A DNA stretch of 64,000 nucleotides, from the NCBI GenBank assembly GCA_041391125.1, contig JAWKON010000001.1:243113-307112 (forward strand). The letters are read 5' to 3'. Shown here piece after piece: positions 1-10,600 of the stretch. Every line of letters starts with the position of its first letter. Positions within the stretch are counted from its first letter, which is position 1. This DNA is from JACKBC01 sp041391125 (GTDB lineage: Bacteria; Chloroflexota; Anaerolineae; Caldilineales; Caldilineaceae). The notes below the pieces were generated by a model. That model was not told the origin of the DNA, did not search any database, and saw only the letters and a program-made list of their open reading frames with translations. The translations under genes and the position numbers were made by a program.

Positions 1-1236
1 CGGCAACGCCTGCATGAGGCCGGCCACCAGCGTCTTCTTCTCAAAGGGGCGCACCGTCTGATCCAACCGTGCATAGTGGAACGGCCCCACATCATCAGCC
101 GCCATTAGCTCATTCAAAATGAGTCCCAGTGGCTTGCCCCGTTTGGCCACCATCTCCACCAGCAGCAGCCCCATCAGCAAGCCATCGCCTTCGGGGATAT
201 GCCCCAAAATGCTGATGCCGCCGCTCTCTTCGCCGCCCAGCAACACCGGTTCACGCATAAAACGGTCGCAAATGTGATTAAAGCCCACCGGCGTTTCGTA
301 AATGGGCAAGCCGTAGCGGGCGGCCAGTCCGGTTGAGCATCTGCGTCGTGCTCACCGTTTTAACAATGCTGCCGCGCAGCCGCGGTCGCGCACCAGATAG
401 CTCGACCAGCAGCGCCATAATGCCGTGCGGATCAATGAAGCGCCCGTTGGGATCGACCGCGCCAATGCGGTCGGCGTCGCCATCGGTGGCCAGCCCGATC
501 TGGTATTTTCCACTGCTCATCTCCAGAAAGAGCGGCTGCAAATGGACGCGCAATCGGCTCGGGTGAATGCCGTTAAAGCCAGTTCATCTCGCCGCGACAG
601 CTCGACCACGTGGCAGCCTGCATCCTCCAGCAGGCGGCGCAGATGGATGCGCCCGGCCCAGTACATGGCGTCCACCATCAGCGCACATTGGCGCGCTGAA
701 TGGCGTCAAAATCGACCAGCGTACGCACATGTTCTTGATAGGCGGGCAGCGGGTTAAAGCGTTGCACAAGGCCCTGCGCCAGCGCCTCGTCCAGCTCCAT
801 CTGGTGCGGCGTTTGGCCGAGTGCCTGCATAGTCAAAATGCGCTGCTCCACCTCTTTGCAATCCGCTGGGCTGGCTGAACCGCCATACGCCGCCTTCAGC
901 TTGAGGCCGCTGTAGCGCGGCGGATTGTGGCAGGCGGTGATCATCACGCCGCCTTGCGCCTGCTTGTCTACAATCGCATAGCTGATCAGGGGTGTGGGGG
1001 CATCCCGCGCCAGCCAGACGTGGATTTTGTTGGCGGCCAGCACTTCGGCCACGGCGGCGGCATAGCGATCCGAGAGAAAGCAGCGTATCGAACCCCACCA
1101 CGTAAGTAACGCTCTCCATGGTAGCTTCAGCCCAAGCTTTCTCGGCAATGGCCTGCGCCACCAGCCGCACATTATCAAACGTAAACTCTTCGCTAATGAC
1201 GGCGCGCCAGCCGTCGGTGCCAAAATGGATAGACAT
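1..1236 (-). CDS. Phosphoglucomutase/phosphomannomutase family protein, partial and frameshifted
   Basis: Interconverts hexose 1- and 6-phosphates and so feeds nucleotide-sugar synthesis in the cytoplasm. The N-terminus reads MSIHFGTDGWRA, the FGTDGWR start typical of the alpha-D-phosphohexomutase family, with the ATG at 1234-1236. Further on come the phosphoserine-loop region (ITACHNPPRYSG) and the metal loop TDGDADR near 470-490. The reading frame breaks near 1080, 680 and 340, and the 3' end lies outside the window. The catalytic Ser of the TASHNP motif is read here as Cys (codon 930-932). It is the last visible gene of the polysaccharide operon, 53 bases after the beta-helix gene, which fits a role in sugar-phosphate supply. 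Sugar specificity (glucose, mannose or glucosamine) cannot be told. The family is sure; whether it is active is not. Confidence 0.85.
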
Positions 1237-1261
1237 GGTTGAATCCTTTGCGTAGGAAAAT

Positions 1262-1299
1262 GACAGGGCGACAAGCACAGTCACCTTGTCACCTTGACG
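1262..1299 (-). terminator. Tandem-repeat hairpin at end of beta-helix gene
   Basis: On the minus strand, copies of GGTGACAA are followed by a short loop and then the inverted TTGTCGCC/CTGTCA. The TGA stop of the upstream gene (1289-1291) lies inside the first repeat unit. Probably a terminator or mRNA 3'-end structure, although there is no clear U-tract. It has the same repeat unit as the longer element at 29452-29559. Confidence 0.4.
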
Positions 1300-4200
1300 T
1301 GCGCCCATTCACAATCAGCGGCAACAAACTCCGGCTCACCGGTGTACCCGCCTTAGGCGTGACGGCGGGTGAGGACGATGGCACAGGCGTAGCGGGTATT
1401 GCGGTAGTTTCCGGTTGTGTGGGTGTCGGCGGTTATGACAGTACCTCCCCGATGGTGTGGGCGTGGCGGTCGGCGGCGTTGAGCCGGCCAGCGTCATGGT
1501 GACCAGCCCCACCGCGTCGATCCCCGCCGGCAGCGTTAGGTGTACCGTGGATTCTGCGGCGGTCTGCGTAAAGTCAATCGGGCGAATCGGACGGCCAGGG
1601 TGATGACGAAGTGATGACGCTTTACCCGCTGCGCTGGCAGACGCAGATCCACCGTGGCGCTAGCGGCGGAAGGTGGGCCGCATTCACAACCACCGGCGTA
1701 GCCGTCCGCCGATGTGGCGGGAGCCCAATTGAGGCTGGCATCGGCATTGGTTTGGAGCAGGCCGGCAATTGGCGCATCCGCAATAGCGATGGTGACCTGA
1801 TCGAAATGGTTGGATTGGGGTTGGTCAGCCCGCCATTTTCACGAAAACAAACCACTCGTTGTAATTGCCTGTTTCACCGGTGGCGATCAGCGTGCCGGTA
1901 AATGCATTGACGCCGACAAGGTGGCATCGCTCACGGCTTGCACTTCGGGCGCGATCAGCACGCGGTAGCGCGCAAAGCGGCTGTGTTGGTATCAATGACC
2001 ACGTCAAAAGGCACGTGAGCGCGATAGAGCAGATTGGCGGCGGCGCGATAGGCGGCAAAATGCACGGCATCCTGCACATCATACGGCTCGCCGGAGACGC
2101 TGTCCAGTAGATCACGGGTGCGCGGGCTGTAGAGCAGCCCCACTTCAGCCACGGAATCGCCGCTGTACAGGGCGCTTTCGTGGTCGGCCATCCAGCCAAA
2201 CAGCTGGGTGCGGAAGGCGCCGTCCACCGTATCAGCCATCTGCGGGCCCTTGGTTTCGTAGAAATTGGCCCCCTCGGCCAGCACCATGCCAGCCAATTGG
2301 GCGCTGTCGCGCGGCGCGTAGCCGTAGGTCAGAATCCAGCTCGGTTTGCCCACATCGGCGCCGCGGGCAAAGGCGATCATGGTGCGGAAGGCCAGCCACT
2401 GATCCAGCGTGGCCGCCTGCATGCCGGTTTCGCCCTCATCCATGCGGTCAGCAATGGTTTCCACTTCATGGCCGGTGCTCATGTCGGGAACGCCCAGATA
2501 GCTGGTGGGGTCGTCGGCCACATAGGTGCTGCGTCCGGCGTCCACGCTGGAATTCTCGTTGAAAAAGACCAGGTTGGGGTTGACGGCGCGCGCCACGGCT
2601 TTCTCCGCCAGCAGAAAGTCGGCAATCTGGTCGTGCCGCCAGACGATCCAGCGTTGAAAAGCCGGGTCGTCCCAATTTTCGGTGTCGGGCTGATCATAGC
2701 CGGTGGCGGCTTTGAAAGCAGCGGCGCTGCACGGGTCACTGGAAGGCCACAGGTCATCGTGGTGGCCCACGCTGGACTGAAGATAGACCTGATCCACCCA
2801 CAGCCCGTCAATGCCAGTGGTCACCATATCCGACACACGCTCGAAGGCGAGCTGCCGAAAGGAAATCGGTGCGCCGCTGGGCGGGGTCGACGGCGCGCAG
2901 GGCGACAGCCAGATGTCCCAGGTGCCGGTATCCAGCCAGTGTTCTTCCTCATTGCTCACATCGTTAAAGAGCACGGGCTCACCGGCCAACGAGAGCTGCG
3001 CCCACGCCGGGTGTTCCAGACCGGGGTTGCGTTCGGGAGGTGAAGTCAGTTCCAGCCCCACTTGATAGAGCACCACTTTGAGCCCGCGGTCGTGCGCCTT
3101 GGGTACGATGCGGGCCAGCAGCGCCTTGTCTTTGGCAAATTCAGCATCATCGACCCAAGTCGCATACTGCTCGCCCCAGGGGCTGTCGGCCAGCACCACG
3201 CTGACGCGCTGGGCGGCCAGCACATCCAATTGGGCGTCAATGGCGGCATCGCTGTCGGCGGGCGCAAAATAGGCGCCGGCAATGCGCGCCGTACGCGCCC
3301 ATGTGGGCCAGGTGAAGTCAGCCTCCGTTAAAAGGTCGGATTCGTATGCGCCCATGTCGCAGTGCACGCCGGCCGGGCGGACCGCGCCGCGCTGATCGGT
3401 AGCCGGTGGCGGGCAGTTGACGGCGGCGTCGATGGCCGGGCTGTCCGGCAGCAGCGCTTGAGTTTGGGTGACGCCGCCGTTATTGGCCGGCGGAGCCAGC
3501 CGCGGATCGACGCGCGTTAGATCGCCGGGGGCGTTGAAGCCGCAATTGGCGTCGCTCTCCAGATTGCCGCCCAGTGAAGCGACAACGCCCCAATTGGTGC
3601 AATTCTTGCCGACATCAACATTGGGGGGAGAGCCATCGGCCATGATGGTATTGGTGGTGGTGAGGGTTCCGCTATTGTAAAGGCTGTTGCCGTCACCGGC
3701 GTGGTTGTCGGCCACGGTCAAGTTGGTCAGAAACAGCCGCCCGCCGTTGATAATACCGCCGCCTGCGCCCTCGGTGAAGTTACCGGAAATGGTGCTGTTC
3801 ACGCTGTGCATCCTGTCAAAACTGGCCACACCGCCACCACCAAAATCGCCATAATTATTGGCCACGGTGCTGTTGGTCAGGGTCAAAACGCCGCCGCTGT
3901 GATAGATGCCGCCGCCTCTGGTTTGGGCGTGGTTGGCGGCAATCGTGCTGTTGGTCACGGTCAGCCCGCCGCCGTTGACAATGCCGCCGCCGTTGCCAAA
4001 GGGGGTATCGTTGCCGGTAATGACGCTGTTGCCGATGATCATGCGCCCAAAGTTGGCAAGGCCGCCGCCTGATACGCTGGCGCTGTTGCTGATGACGCGG
4101 CTGGCGTCCAGCGTCAGCACGCCGTCGCTGTAAATGCCGCCACCCTGGTTGTCTTTGATGCGCCCGTTGCGCACGGTCACGTTGGTGAGGGTGAGCGCGG

Positions 4201-4498
4201 TGTTGGCATAGAGAAAGAGCACGCGGTCCTCATTCTCGCCGTTAAGAATGGTGGCGTCGGCGCCGGCGCCGTTGATGGTCAACTGTTTGTCGTATAGCGC
4301 TAGATGCTCGCGGTAATTTCCCGCCGCCACATTGATAACATCGTGGGGCGCGGCGGCGTCCATGGCGCTTTGGATATTGGTGTAGTCGCAGCCGCTGGCG
4401 CAGACGGTGAGGGTGCGCGCATGGGCGGCGTGGGTTTGCAGAAAGAGCAGCGGGAGCCAGAGCAACAGGCTCAACCGCCCCCATTTTGTTCGTTTCAC
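1289..4498 (-). CDS. Secreted parallel beta-helix protein with TIM-barrel glycoside-hydrolase-like domain (frameshifted C-terminus)
   Basis: The start at 4498 (MKRTKWGRLSLLLW) is followed by a hydrophobic segment and an AHA-like cleavage site, so the protein is probably secreted. Residues ~30-390 carry repeated GG(G)I and NSTI/NLTV turns typical of a right-handed parallel beta-helix (polymorphic outer membrane/CSLREA-like). Residues ~400-845 look like a TIM barrel of a glycoside hydrolase (GLWVDQVY, VFFNENSS), but I cannot name a family. The intact frame ends at 1955. Coding continues in other frames past breaks near 1970, 1860 and 1440, through a Pro/Thr-rich linker to a tail reading LLPLIVNG and a TGA at 1289. 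Total length is about 1070 residues. By position in the polysaccharide operon it may cut or bind the polymer outside the cell; that is inference. Confidence 0.7.
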
Positions 4499-4519
4499 TC
4501 TTTTTTTGCTCCGGTTGAT

Positions 4520-4615
4520 AACAAACGGCTATCGCCACAAAAGGCACAGAAAACACAAAAATTCGCTCTGCGCCTTTGGGAATTTTGTGTCCAACTTTGG
4601 TTGACTTTGTGGCAA
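4520..4615. repeat. Imperfect inverted repeat between epimerase and beta-helix genes
   Basis: GCCACAAA at 4525 pairs with TTTGTGGC near 4606-4613, and ACACAAAAATTC pairs with GAATTTTGTGT further in. The arms contain degenerate CACAAAA/CACAGAAA tandem units. Position between two co-directional genes suggests an intra-operon RNA structure or a spacer repeat. Confidence 0.45.
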
Positions 4616-4641
4616 TTCAGCCCTGTTTGCCATCGAATGAC

Positions 4642-5811
4642 TCACGCCAATACTGCTTCCTTCAATCTGGCCTGCTGCTGTTTATAGGACTGCTCGATGG
4701 CGGCCTGCTGCAAATCCATTTCTTCTTTGGCCAGCGTGGCATCGATCACGTCGTTGAGGATATTGTCCAAGGTGCGCTTGGGCTGCCAGCCGGTATAGAC
4801 GCGAATTTTGGCAATGCTGGGGACGCGGCGGCGCATGTCTTCAAAGCCGACGGCATAGGCGTCGGTATAGGGCACCATGACAACGGGCAGTTCGGCAGAG
4901 GATTTGGCATAAGTGCCATTGACAGCGCCATTTTTATGGCCGTTGCGCAGCATGGAAACCGGTATTAGCAGACTATCGTTGCGCTTGCGCGCAGCCACGG
5001 CTTGCATCACGCGCTGCGCCAGTTCCAGAATGGTGACCTCCTCGGTGGCGCCAATGTTGAAGACTTCGCCAAAGGCTTCGGGGCAACTTGAAAGCGACAG
5101 GATGGCCGCCACGGCATCGTGGACGTGCAAAAAGCAGCGCGACTGCTGGCCGTCGCCGTACACCGTCAGCGGTTCGCCATTGAGCGCCTGCCGCACAAAG
5201 CGCGGCACGACCATGCCATATTGACCAGTCTGGCGCGGTCCCACGGTGTTAAAGAGGCGGAAGACCACTACCGGCAGCTTCTTCTGATAGTAGTAGGCCA
5301 GCCCCATAAATTCATCCACCATTTTAGAGGCGGCATAAGACCAGCGGCTACGCGAAGTCGGACCCAGCACCACATCGTCATCTTCGGCAAAGGGGACGCG
5401 ATGCCCCTTGCCGTACACTTCCGACGTGGAGGCCAAAAAGACTTTGGTGCGATAGCGCACGGCGGCTTTGAGGACACACTCGGTGCCGATCACGTTGTTT
5501 TCCACGGTTTGCACCGGGTTCTCTACAATCAGCTTGACGCCTACCGTGGCCGCCATGTGATAAACGGCATCACATTCGCTGACCAGACGGTCCACGATGA
5601 CGGGGTTGCTAATTTCATCCACGGCAAACCGAAAGTTGGGGTGGCCGAGCAGGTGTTGGATATTTTCGACGCGCCCGGTGGACAGATTGTCCAACACGGT
5701 GACGTGCTGGCCGGCGTTGAGCAGCGCCTCGGCCAGGTGGCTGCCGATAAAGCCCATGCCGCCGGTGATAAGGTTGCGCGTTGGTTTGTCAATATATCGT
5801 TGGGTGTCCAT
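4642..5811 (-). CDS. NAD-dependent nucleotide-sugar epimerase/dehydratase
   Basis: Extended SDR enzyme acting on a UDP- or dTDP-sugar in the cytoplasm. The ATG at 5809-5811 is chosen because an AGGAGA box lies just upstream. Residues 13-20 give the Rossmann motif TGGMGFIG. A STSEVYG strand and the catalytic YAASK (Tyr-x3-Lys) follow, then GDGQQSRCFLHVHD, typical of the epimerase/UDP-glucuronate decarboxylase group. Length is 389 residues, longer than the usual 310-340. The excess is a loop containing RNGHKNGAVNG (DNA about 4910-4948) and a charged Gln-rich C-terminal helix. Next to the UDP-HexNAc dehydrogenase it probably makes an epimerised amino sugar or uronic acid for the polymer. The exact reaction is not determinable. 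Confidence 0.85.
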   Translation of the reverse strand: MDTQRYIDKPTRNLITGGMGFIGSHLAEALLNAGQHVTVLDNLSTGRVENIQHLLGHPNFRFAVDEISNPVIVDRLVSECDAVYHMAATVGVKLIVENPVQTVENNVIGTECVLKAAVRYRTKVFLASTSEVYGKGHRVPFAEDDDVVLGPTSRSRWSYAASKMVDEFMGLAYYYQKKLPVVVFRLFNTVGPRQTGQYGMVVPRFVRQALNGEPLTVYGDGQQSRCFLHVHDAVAAILSLSSCPEAFGEVFNIGATEEVTILELAQRVMQAVAARKRNDSLLIPVSMLRNGHKNGAVNGTYAKSSAELPVVMVPYTDAYAVGFEDMRRRVPSIAKIRVYTGWQPKRTLDNILNDVIDATLAKEEMDLQQAAIEQSYKQQQARLKEAVLA

Positions 5812-5848
5812 TGGAAAGTTTTCTCCTAAATTGAGATTGTGGGTTGGG

Positions 5849-5935
5849 GGCCTCGCCTCCCCCTGGCCCCCTCCTCTCCACTTGTGGAGAGGAGGGGGAA
5901 AGACGCACAAAGTGCGTCAAGGGGGAGGAGAGGCC
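5849..5935. repeat. Cloverleaf-like structured repeat, copy 1
   Basis: Outer arms GGCCTCGCCTCCCCCT and AGGGGGAGGAGAGGCC enclose two hairpins. The first is CTCCTCTCCAC / GTGGAGAGGAG with a TT loop. The second is GACGCAC / GTGCGTC with an AAA loop (5902-5918). It lies just upstream of the epimerase ribosome-binding site. Copy 2 at 7572-7654 has the same design with paired base changes. Confidence 0.75.
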
Positions 5936-5944
5936 TTTTCCCGT

Positions 5945-7543
5945 TTACAGTTTCACCACGCGCGCGATGCGGTCGTGGGTGCGGGCGGCTTCGGATAAGG
6001 CGTCGGCGGTGGCGTTGCGCGTGTCGATGATGAGCTGGCTTTGGTGCAAGATGCGCGCCCAGTCAAAGCTGCTGTGGGCGGTGGCAATGATGACGCAATC
6101 GGCCTGGCACAGCGCATCATCATTGATCGCCACGCTGGAATAGAGACGACCATCCAGCGTGAGCCGCGGTACAAAAGGATCGTGATACATAGTTTGGGCG
6201 CCCTTTTCCTGCAGCAGGTGGAACAGATCCAGCGCCGGCGATTCGCGCATGTCGCTCACATCCGCCTTGTAGGTGATGCCCAGCAGCAGCACGCGGCTAT
6301 TGCGCAGCGGCTTGCCGTCATCGTTGAGGGCGTCGGCAATTTTGCTCAACACATAGTGGGGCATGTTGAAGTTAATCTCCGCCGCCAGTTGGATAAAGCG
6401 GGCGTTATAGTTGAGCGTCTTCAGCTTCCAGGCCAGATAGTGCGGGTCAATGGGAATGCAGTGGCCGCCCAGACCGGGGCCGGGATAAAAAGGCATGTAG
6501 CCAAAAGGTTTGGTCTTGGCCGCCTCGATCACCTCCCACACGTCGACACCCAAGCGGTCGCACATAATGGCCACTTCGTTGATCAGCGCGATGTTGACGG
6601 CGCGGAAGGTGTTCTCCAGCAGCTTGACCATTTCAGCGGTGGCGGTGGTGGAGACGGGCACCACTTTTTCGATGGCGCAACTGTAGAGCGCTTGCGCCAC
6701 TTCCAAACAGCGCGGAGTGACGCCGCCCAGCACCTTGGGCGTAATGCGCACGGTCCAATCGGTGCGGCCAGGGTCAATGCGCTCGGGCGAAAAGGCCAGG
6801 AAGAAATCTTGGCCCACTTTCAGCGCGCTGCGGTCAATTTTGACCCGCTGCAAACGGCAGCATAATCTCCTCGGTGGTGCCGGGATAGGTGGTGCTCTCC
6901 AGCACGATCAGTATATCGTGATGATGCAGCCGCGCGATCTCGTCCCTGGCGCCGATGATAAAGGACATGTCCGGGTCTTTGGTGGTGCTGAGCGGCGTGG
7001 GTACGCAGATGATCACAGCGTCCATATCGAAGAGCGCATCGTAATCCGAGGTGGCCTGGAAGCTGCCCAGTCGCGGTTCGACAGGCGCGTGGCCATTGCC
7101 ATTGACCGCACCGCCATTGTGATCAGCGCCAAGGTCGCCATTAGAGGTGCGCCAAGCATCTTGGCCAAAGTAGGTCAGCGAGCGCTCCATGCTCACCTCT
7201 TGCGCCAGCAGCGGGGTGGGCGGGCCGCCATTGGTGGACATGCTGTTGCTTGACGCGGCGCGATTGGCCAACAAGGGCGCCAGCCGTATGCCGGAATGTC
7301 CGATACGTGGCTGTGACCGGCGTTGAGCGCGGCCACCCGTTTGGCGTCAATATCGATGCCGGTGACCGCAAAACCCGCTTCGGCAAAGGCCACCGCCAGC
7401 GGCAACCCCACATAGCCCAGGCCGATAATGGCCACATTGGCCTGGCGCTGCGGAATTTTTCCAACAAGGTTTCATTTGAGTAAGTTGGTTCCGAAAAGTT
7501 GATCATGCCAACTCGGGCCGACAGGTTTGGTAAGCGTAGCCAT
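5945..7543 (-). CDS. UDP-N-acetylhexosamine 6-dehydrogenase (WbpA/TviB-like), frameshifted
   Basis: Oxidises C6 of a UDP-HexNAc (or UDP-glucose) to the uronate with NAD+. The start at 7543 follows a TTTAGGAGA ribosome-binding site. The N-terminal Rossmann motif VAIIGLGYVGLPLAVAF is intact in one frame. Coding then shifts near 7450, 7290 and 6850. The central region reads VDVWEVIEAAKTKPFGY and PGPGLGGHCIPIDPHYL, which carries the catalytic Cys of the UDP-glucose/GDP-mannose dehydrogenase family and resembles the UDP-GlcNAc/ManNAc branch. The C-terminus has GITYKADVSDMRESP. An Asn/Gly-rich insertion of about 60 residues (DNA 7075-7253) interrupts the NAD domain between the first helices and VIICVPTPL, where relatives have a short loop. 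Product: precursor for a uronic-acid or amino-sugar polymer. Confidence 0.85.
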
Positions 7544-7571
7544 ATGGGTCTCCTAAATTTGAATGTGAGGG

Positions 7572-7654
7572 GGCCTCTCCTCCCCCCTCCTCCTCCCCAC
7601 AAGTGGGGAGGAGGGGGAAAGACGCACAAAGTGCGTCAAGGGGAAGGAGAGGCT
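7572..7654. repeat. Cloverleaf-like structured repeat, copy 2
   Basis: Outer arms GCCTCTCCTCCCCC / GGGGAAGGAGAGGC enclose CTCCTCCCCAC / GTGGGGAGGAG and the same GACGCAC-AAA-GTGCGTC hairpin as copy 1. The T-A pair of copy 1 is a C-G pair here, a compensatory change. It lies just upstream of the dehydrogenase ribosome-binding site. Confidence 0.75.
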
Positions 7655-7679
7655 TGCCCCTGAATAGCGACTACGAAGT

Positions 7680-10600
7680 CTAAATCCCCAGGGCAAATTG
7701 ATAATCGGCTGCTTGCAACACGCGGTCAGCCATTCCCCAGGTAACCACGGCAAAAACAACGGCACCATAAACAAAGGCCAGCGCGCTCAACGCATAGTTC
7801 ATGCCGCTCAATGGAATGCCGACGATGAGCGTGGCCGTCAAACTGATGATGACGGCCCGCACGGCCAGTTGCGGCGCGCCCAGGGTAATGCAAAACATGG
7901 CGCTAAAGATGCCCAACCCTAACAGCCCATAGGCTGCCAGCCCGGCGTAAAAGATAAAGAGCAGCCCGTCGGTATTGGACAGATGGAACAAGCGCTGAAT
8001 GACGCCGGCCTGGAGCAATTCCTGAAACACCAGGTGCATGACCAGGCTCAGCCCGCCGAGCACGCTCAGATAGAGCAGAGCGTAGCGCCAATAAAAGCGT
8101 GTGAGCGACTGGCGAAAATGGGACAGCGCGCCGCCGGGCGTCTGCTGCATGAGCGCGGGGGCCATACGCCAGAAGCAACGCAGCGTGTGTTCCGCCACGC
8201 CGCCGGCAATCATGAGCGGCGGCATGGAGGCGGTGAGGCCTAGCTCTACGTTGATGACGGCCCACGAGCGCACCTGATGCACGCCCAAGGTACCCAGCCA
8301 GCCCAGAATGTGCGGCAACAGAATCAGCGCCATGTAGAGAAAGCCATAGGCAAAGAAAGGCCTTGCTTCATGTAAAAGATAGGCCGGCGACGGCAGATGG
8401 AGCGGCTGTTTGGCCCCGGTTTGGGCGCTGCCGGAGTCGGCATACCCGCGGCGCAACGCCGCGATGATGACGTACATGGCCGTCACATAGCCGACCAGCG
8501 CCCCCAATATCAAATGCAGTCCGGTCCAGGGCGCCAGCAGCCGCTCGATGCTAGCGCCTGCCAGCAAGCCACCCACCATGCCAATAGCCAACCAGCCATT
8601 TTGCTGGATGAGGGCAAGCCCCCCCGCCGCCATCCAAAGCGCCGAAAGACTTAAAAAACCCAGTAAATATATGAGCCGTTGTTGCGTCGTAAAGAGGCCA
8701 TAATGGCTTGCGGCCAATTCGGCGAACAGCACCAAAGCGCTCAAGACTAGAAAGGCCGCAGCCAGGCTGCGCCACAGAAAACTTCCAGCCGCCGCCGGTT
8801 TGCCCAATCCCAGTAAGATGGAGGTGCGTCGGCTCACGGCCTGGATAAAGCCATTGGTGACCAACATGCTGCTCGTCCACCCAGCGCTGAGCGCCAATAT
8901 AGCGCCTTGCCCCCACTGGCCAATTTCGCTAAAAACGAAGATGCAGCATAAGAGGACCAAAGCCGGTAACAGTGCCAGAAAACCGCGCGCACAATCGTAG
9001 CATGCTTCCCAGACCGTAACGGAAGGAAAATGCACAGCCGCAGTCTTAGGCATGACCATGCCCATGCTGCGCAAATTTTCAAGTATGGCCTGGCCGAGAG
9101 CAAATGCATCGGTTGCGCCGTAGCGCAGTTGCGCTACCTCATCGGTCACGCCCATGGATTCAATGACTGCCGTGACTTCCAACTCATCCAAAGGATGGGG
9201 ATCGCGTTCCCGCACAGCCATAGCCAGGGGTGCAACGGCTTCGGCATGGGCCATTTGCCAGTGGTTGTCTGTTCTAGTAGAGAAAGTTCTGGCGGGGTGG
9301 TCATGGCTGATTCCCTGGCCGTCATTATAGCCATTCATATCGGCAGGCTGGCCGTTGTTGAAAACTCGCGCCGGGCTCTTAGCGGCGTTGTTGCCATTTG
9401 AAGACCCATTGGTGGCAGGCGTAGACCAAATGACCGGCAGCGATGTAATCGACGCCTGCCCCAATAACGCCGCCACATTGGTAGCGAGCACAGTCCCTGT
9501 CCCTATACTACTGGCGGCAAAGGGAACGTTGTTGCGTTTGAAAGCAAATTTGCGCGGGAGGAAACCGGGTTGCTTTTGGGACAAAATGGCCGTCTGGTTC
9601 TGACCACACTCCACTGAGTGGAGAGACAAAGAAACATTCGCACTGCCTTCTGTGGCTTGCATTTCCGCACTATGGCGGAGCAGATCGATAGGCAGATTCT
9701 CCAGCCCGTACTCCTGAAGCACCTCAGTTGAATACGCCAAGACATGGGGTGGGCGCGTGATTGTGGACATTGTATCCAGCTGCCGTCGCTTGATGACGCG
9801 GCGATAGCTGGCGTCATGCGCTAGGCCAGATTGGCGCACGGTGAATTCGCGTTCGGCGCGGACGCGCGCCGCTTGTCCCAATATCGTCGCTAGTTCCGGA
9901 TCACCCATGATCTTAAGTATCGCTTCGGCCATGGCGGTGGGATTACGCGGTTCCAGCGCAAAGCCGCAGCCCACTAACTGCTCTGGAATGCCGCCCACAC
10001 CAGTGGCCACCACCGGTTTGGCGCACAGCATGGCCTCCAAAATCACAAAGGGGAACGCTTCTGAAATGCTCGAAAGCACCACCACATCGCCCTCATTAAA
10101 AGCGGAGGATGCATTGGACCGATAGCCCGCAAAGATAACCGTCGCTTCCAAACCCAGCTCTTTGCGCAAGGCCAGACATTCCTCATAATAGCCTTCGTTG
10201 CCGGCTGGCGCACTACCAAAAAGCCGGAACTGAATATCCGGGCGGCTTTCATGCACAACGCCAGCGGCTCGGATCAGCGTCAATAGATCTTTCAGCGGGT
10301 CGATGCGCCCCACCCAAACCACCACGGGCGGATCGCCAAACGGTTTGGCTTCCGGCGCAAACGTATTGGCATCCACGCCGTAGTAAATCGTGCGGATCTG
10401 TTCGGGTTGGGCGCCGTTGCGCAATTCCCAGCGGTGGTTATAGTTGCAGCAGGGCGAAATCTGGTCGGCCAGTGCGTATGAAACTTCCGTCATGCGGCGG
10501 GCAAAGCTTAAGGCTAGCACTTTGAGGAAAAAAGATTGGGTGCTGGCGGCTTCGGCCAGGTAGCGTTCGCGCAGATAGATGCCATGTTCGGTGAGCATAT

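Noticed and set aside
1239..1901. Plus-strand ORFs between the phosphohexomutase and beta-helix genes
   Set aside because: The minus strand here reads as the frameshifted C-terminus of the beta-helix protein with a Pro/Thr linker and LPLIVNG tail, so the plus frames are shadows.
2180..3043. Plus-strand ORF of 287 codons
   Set aside because: Antisense of the beta-helix/TIM-barrel gene; no recognisable motif and a composition rich in Gly/His/Ala typical of shadow frames.
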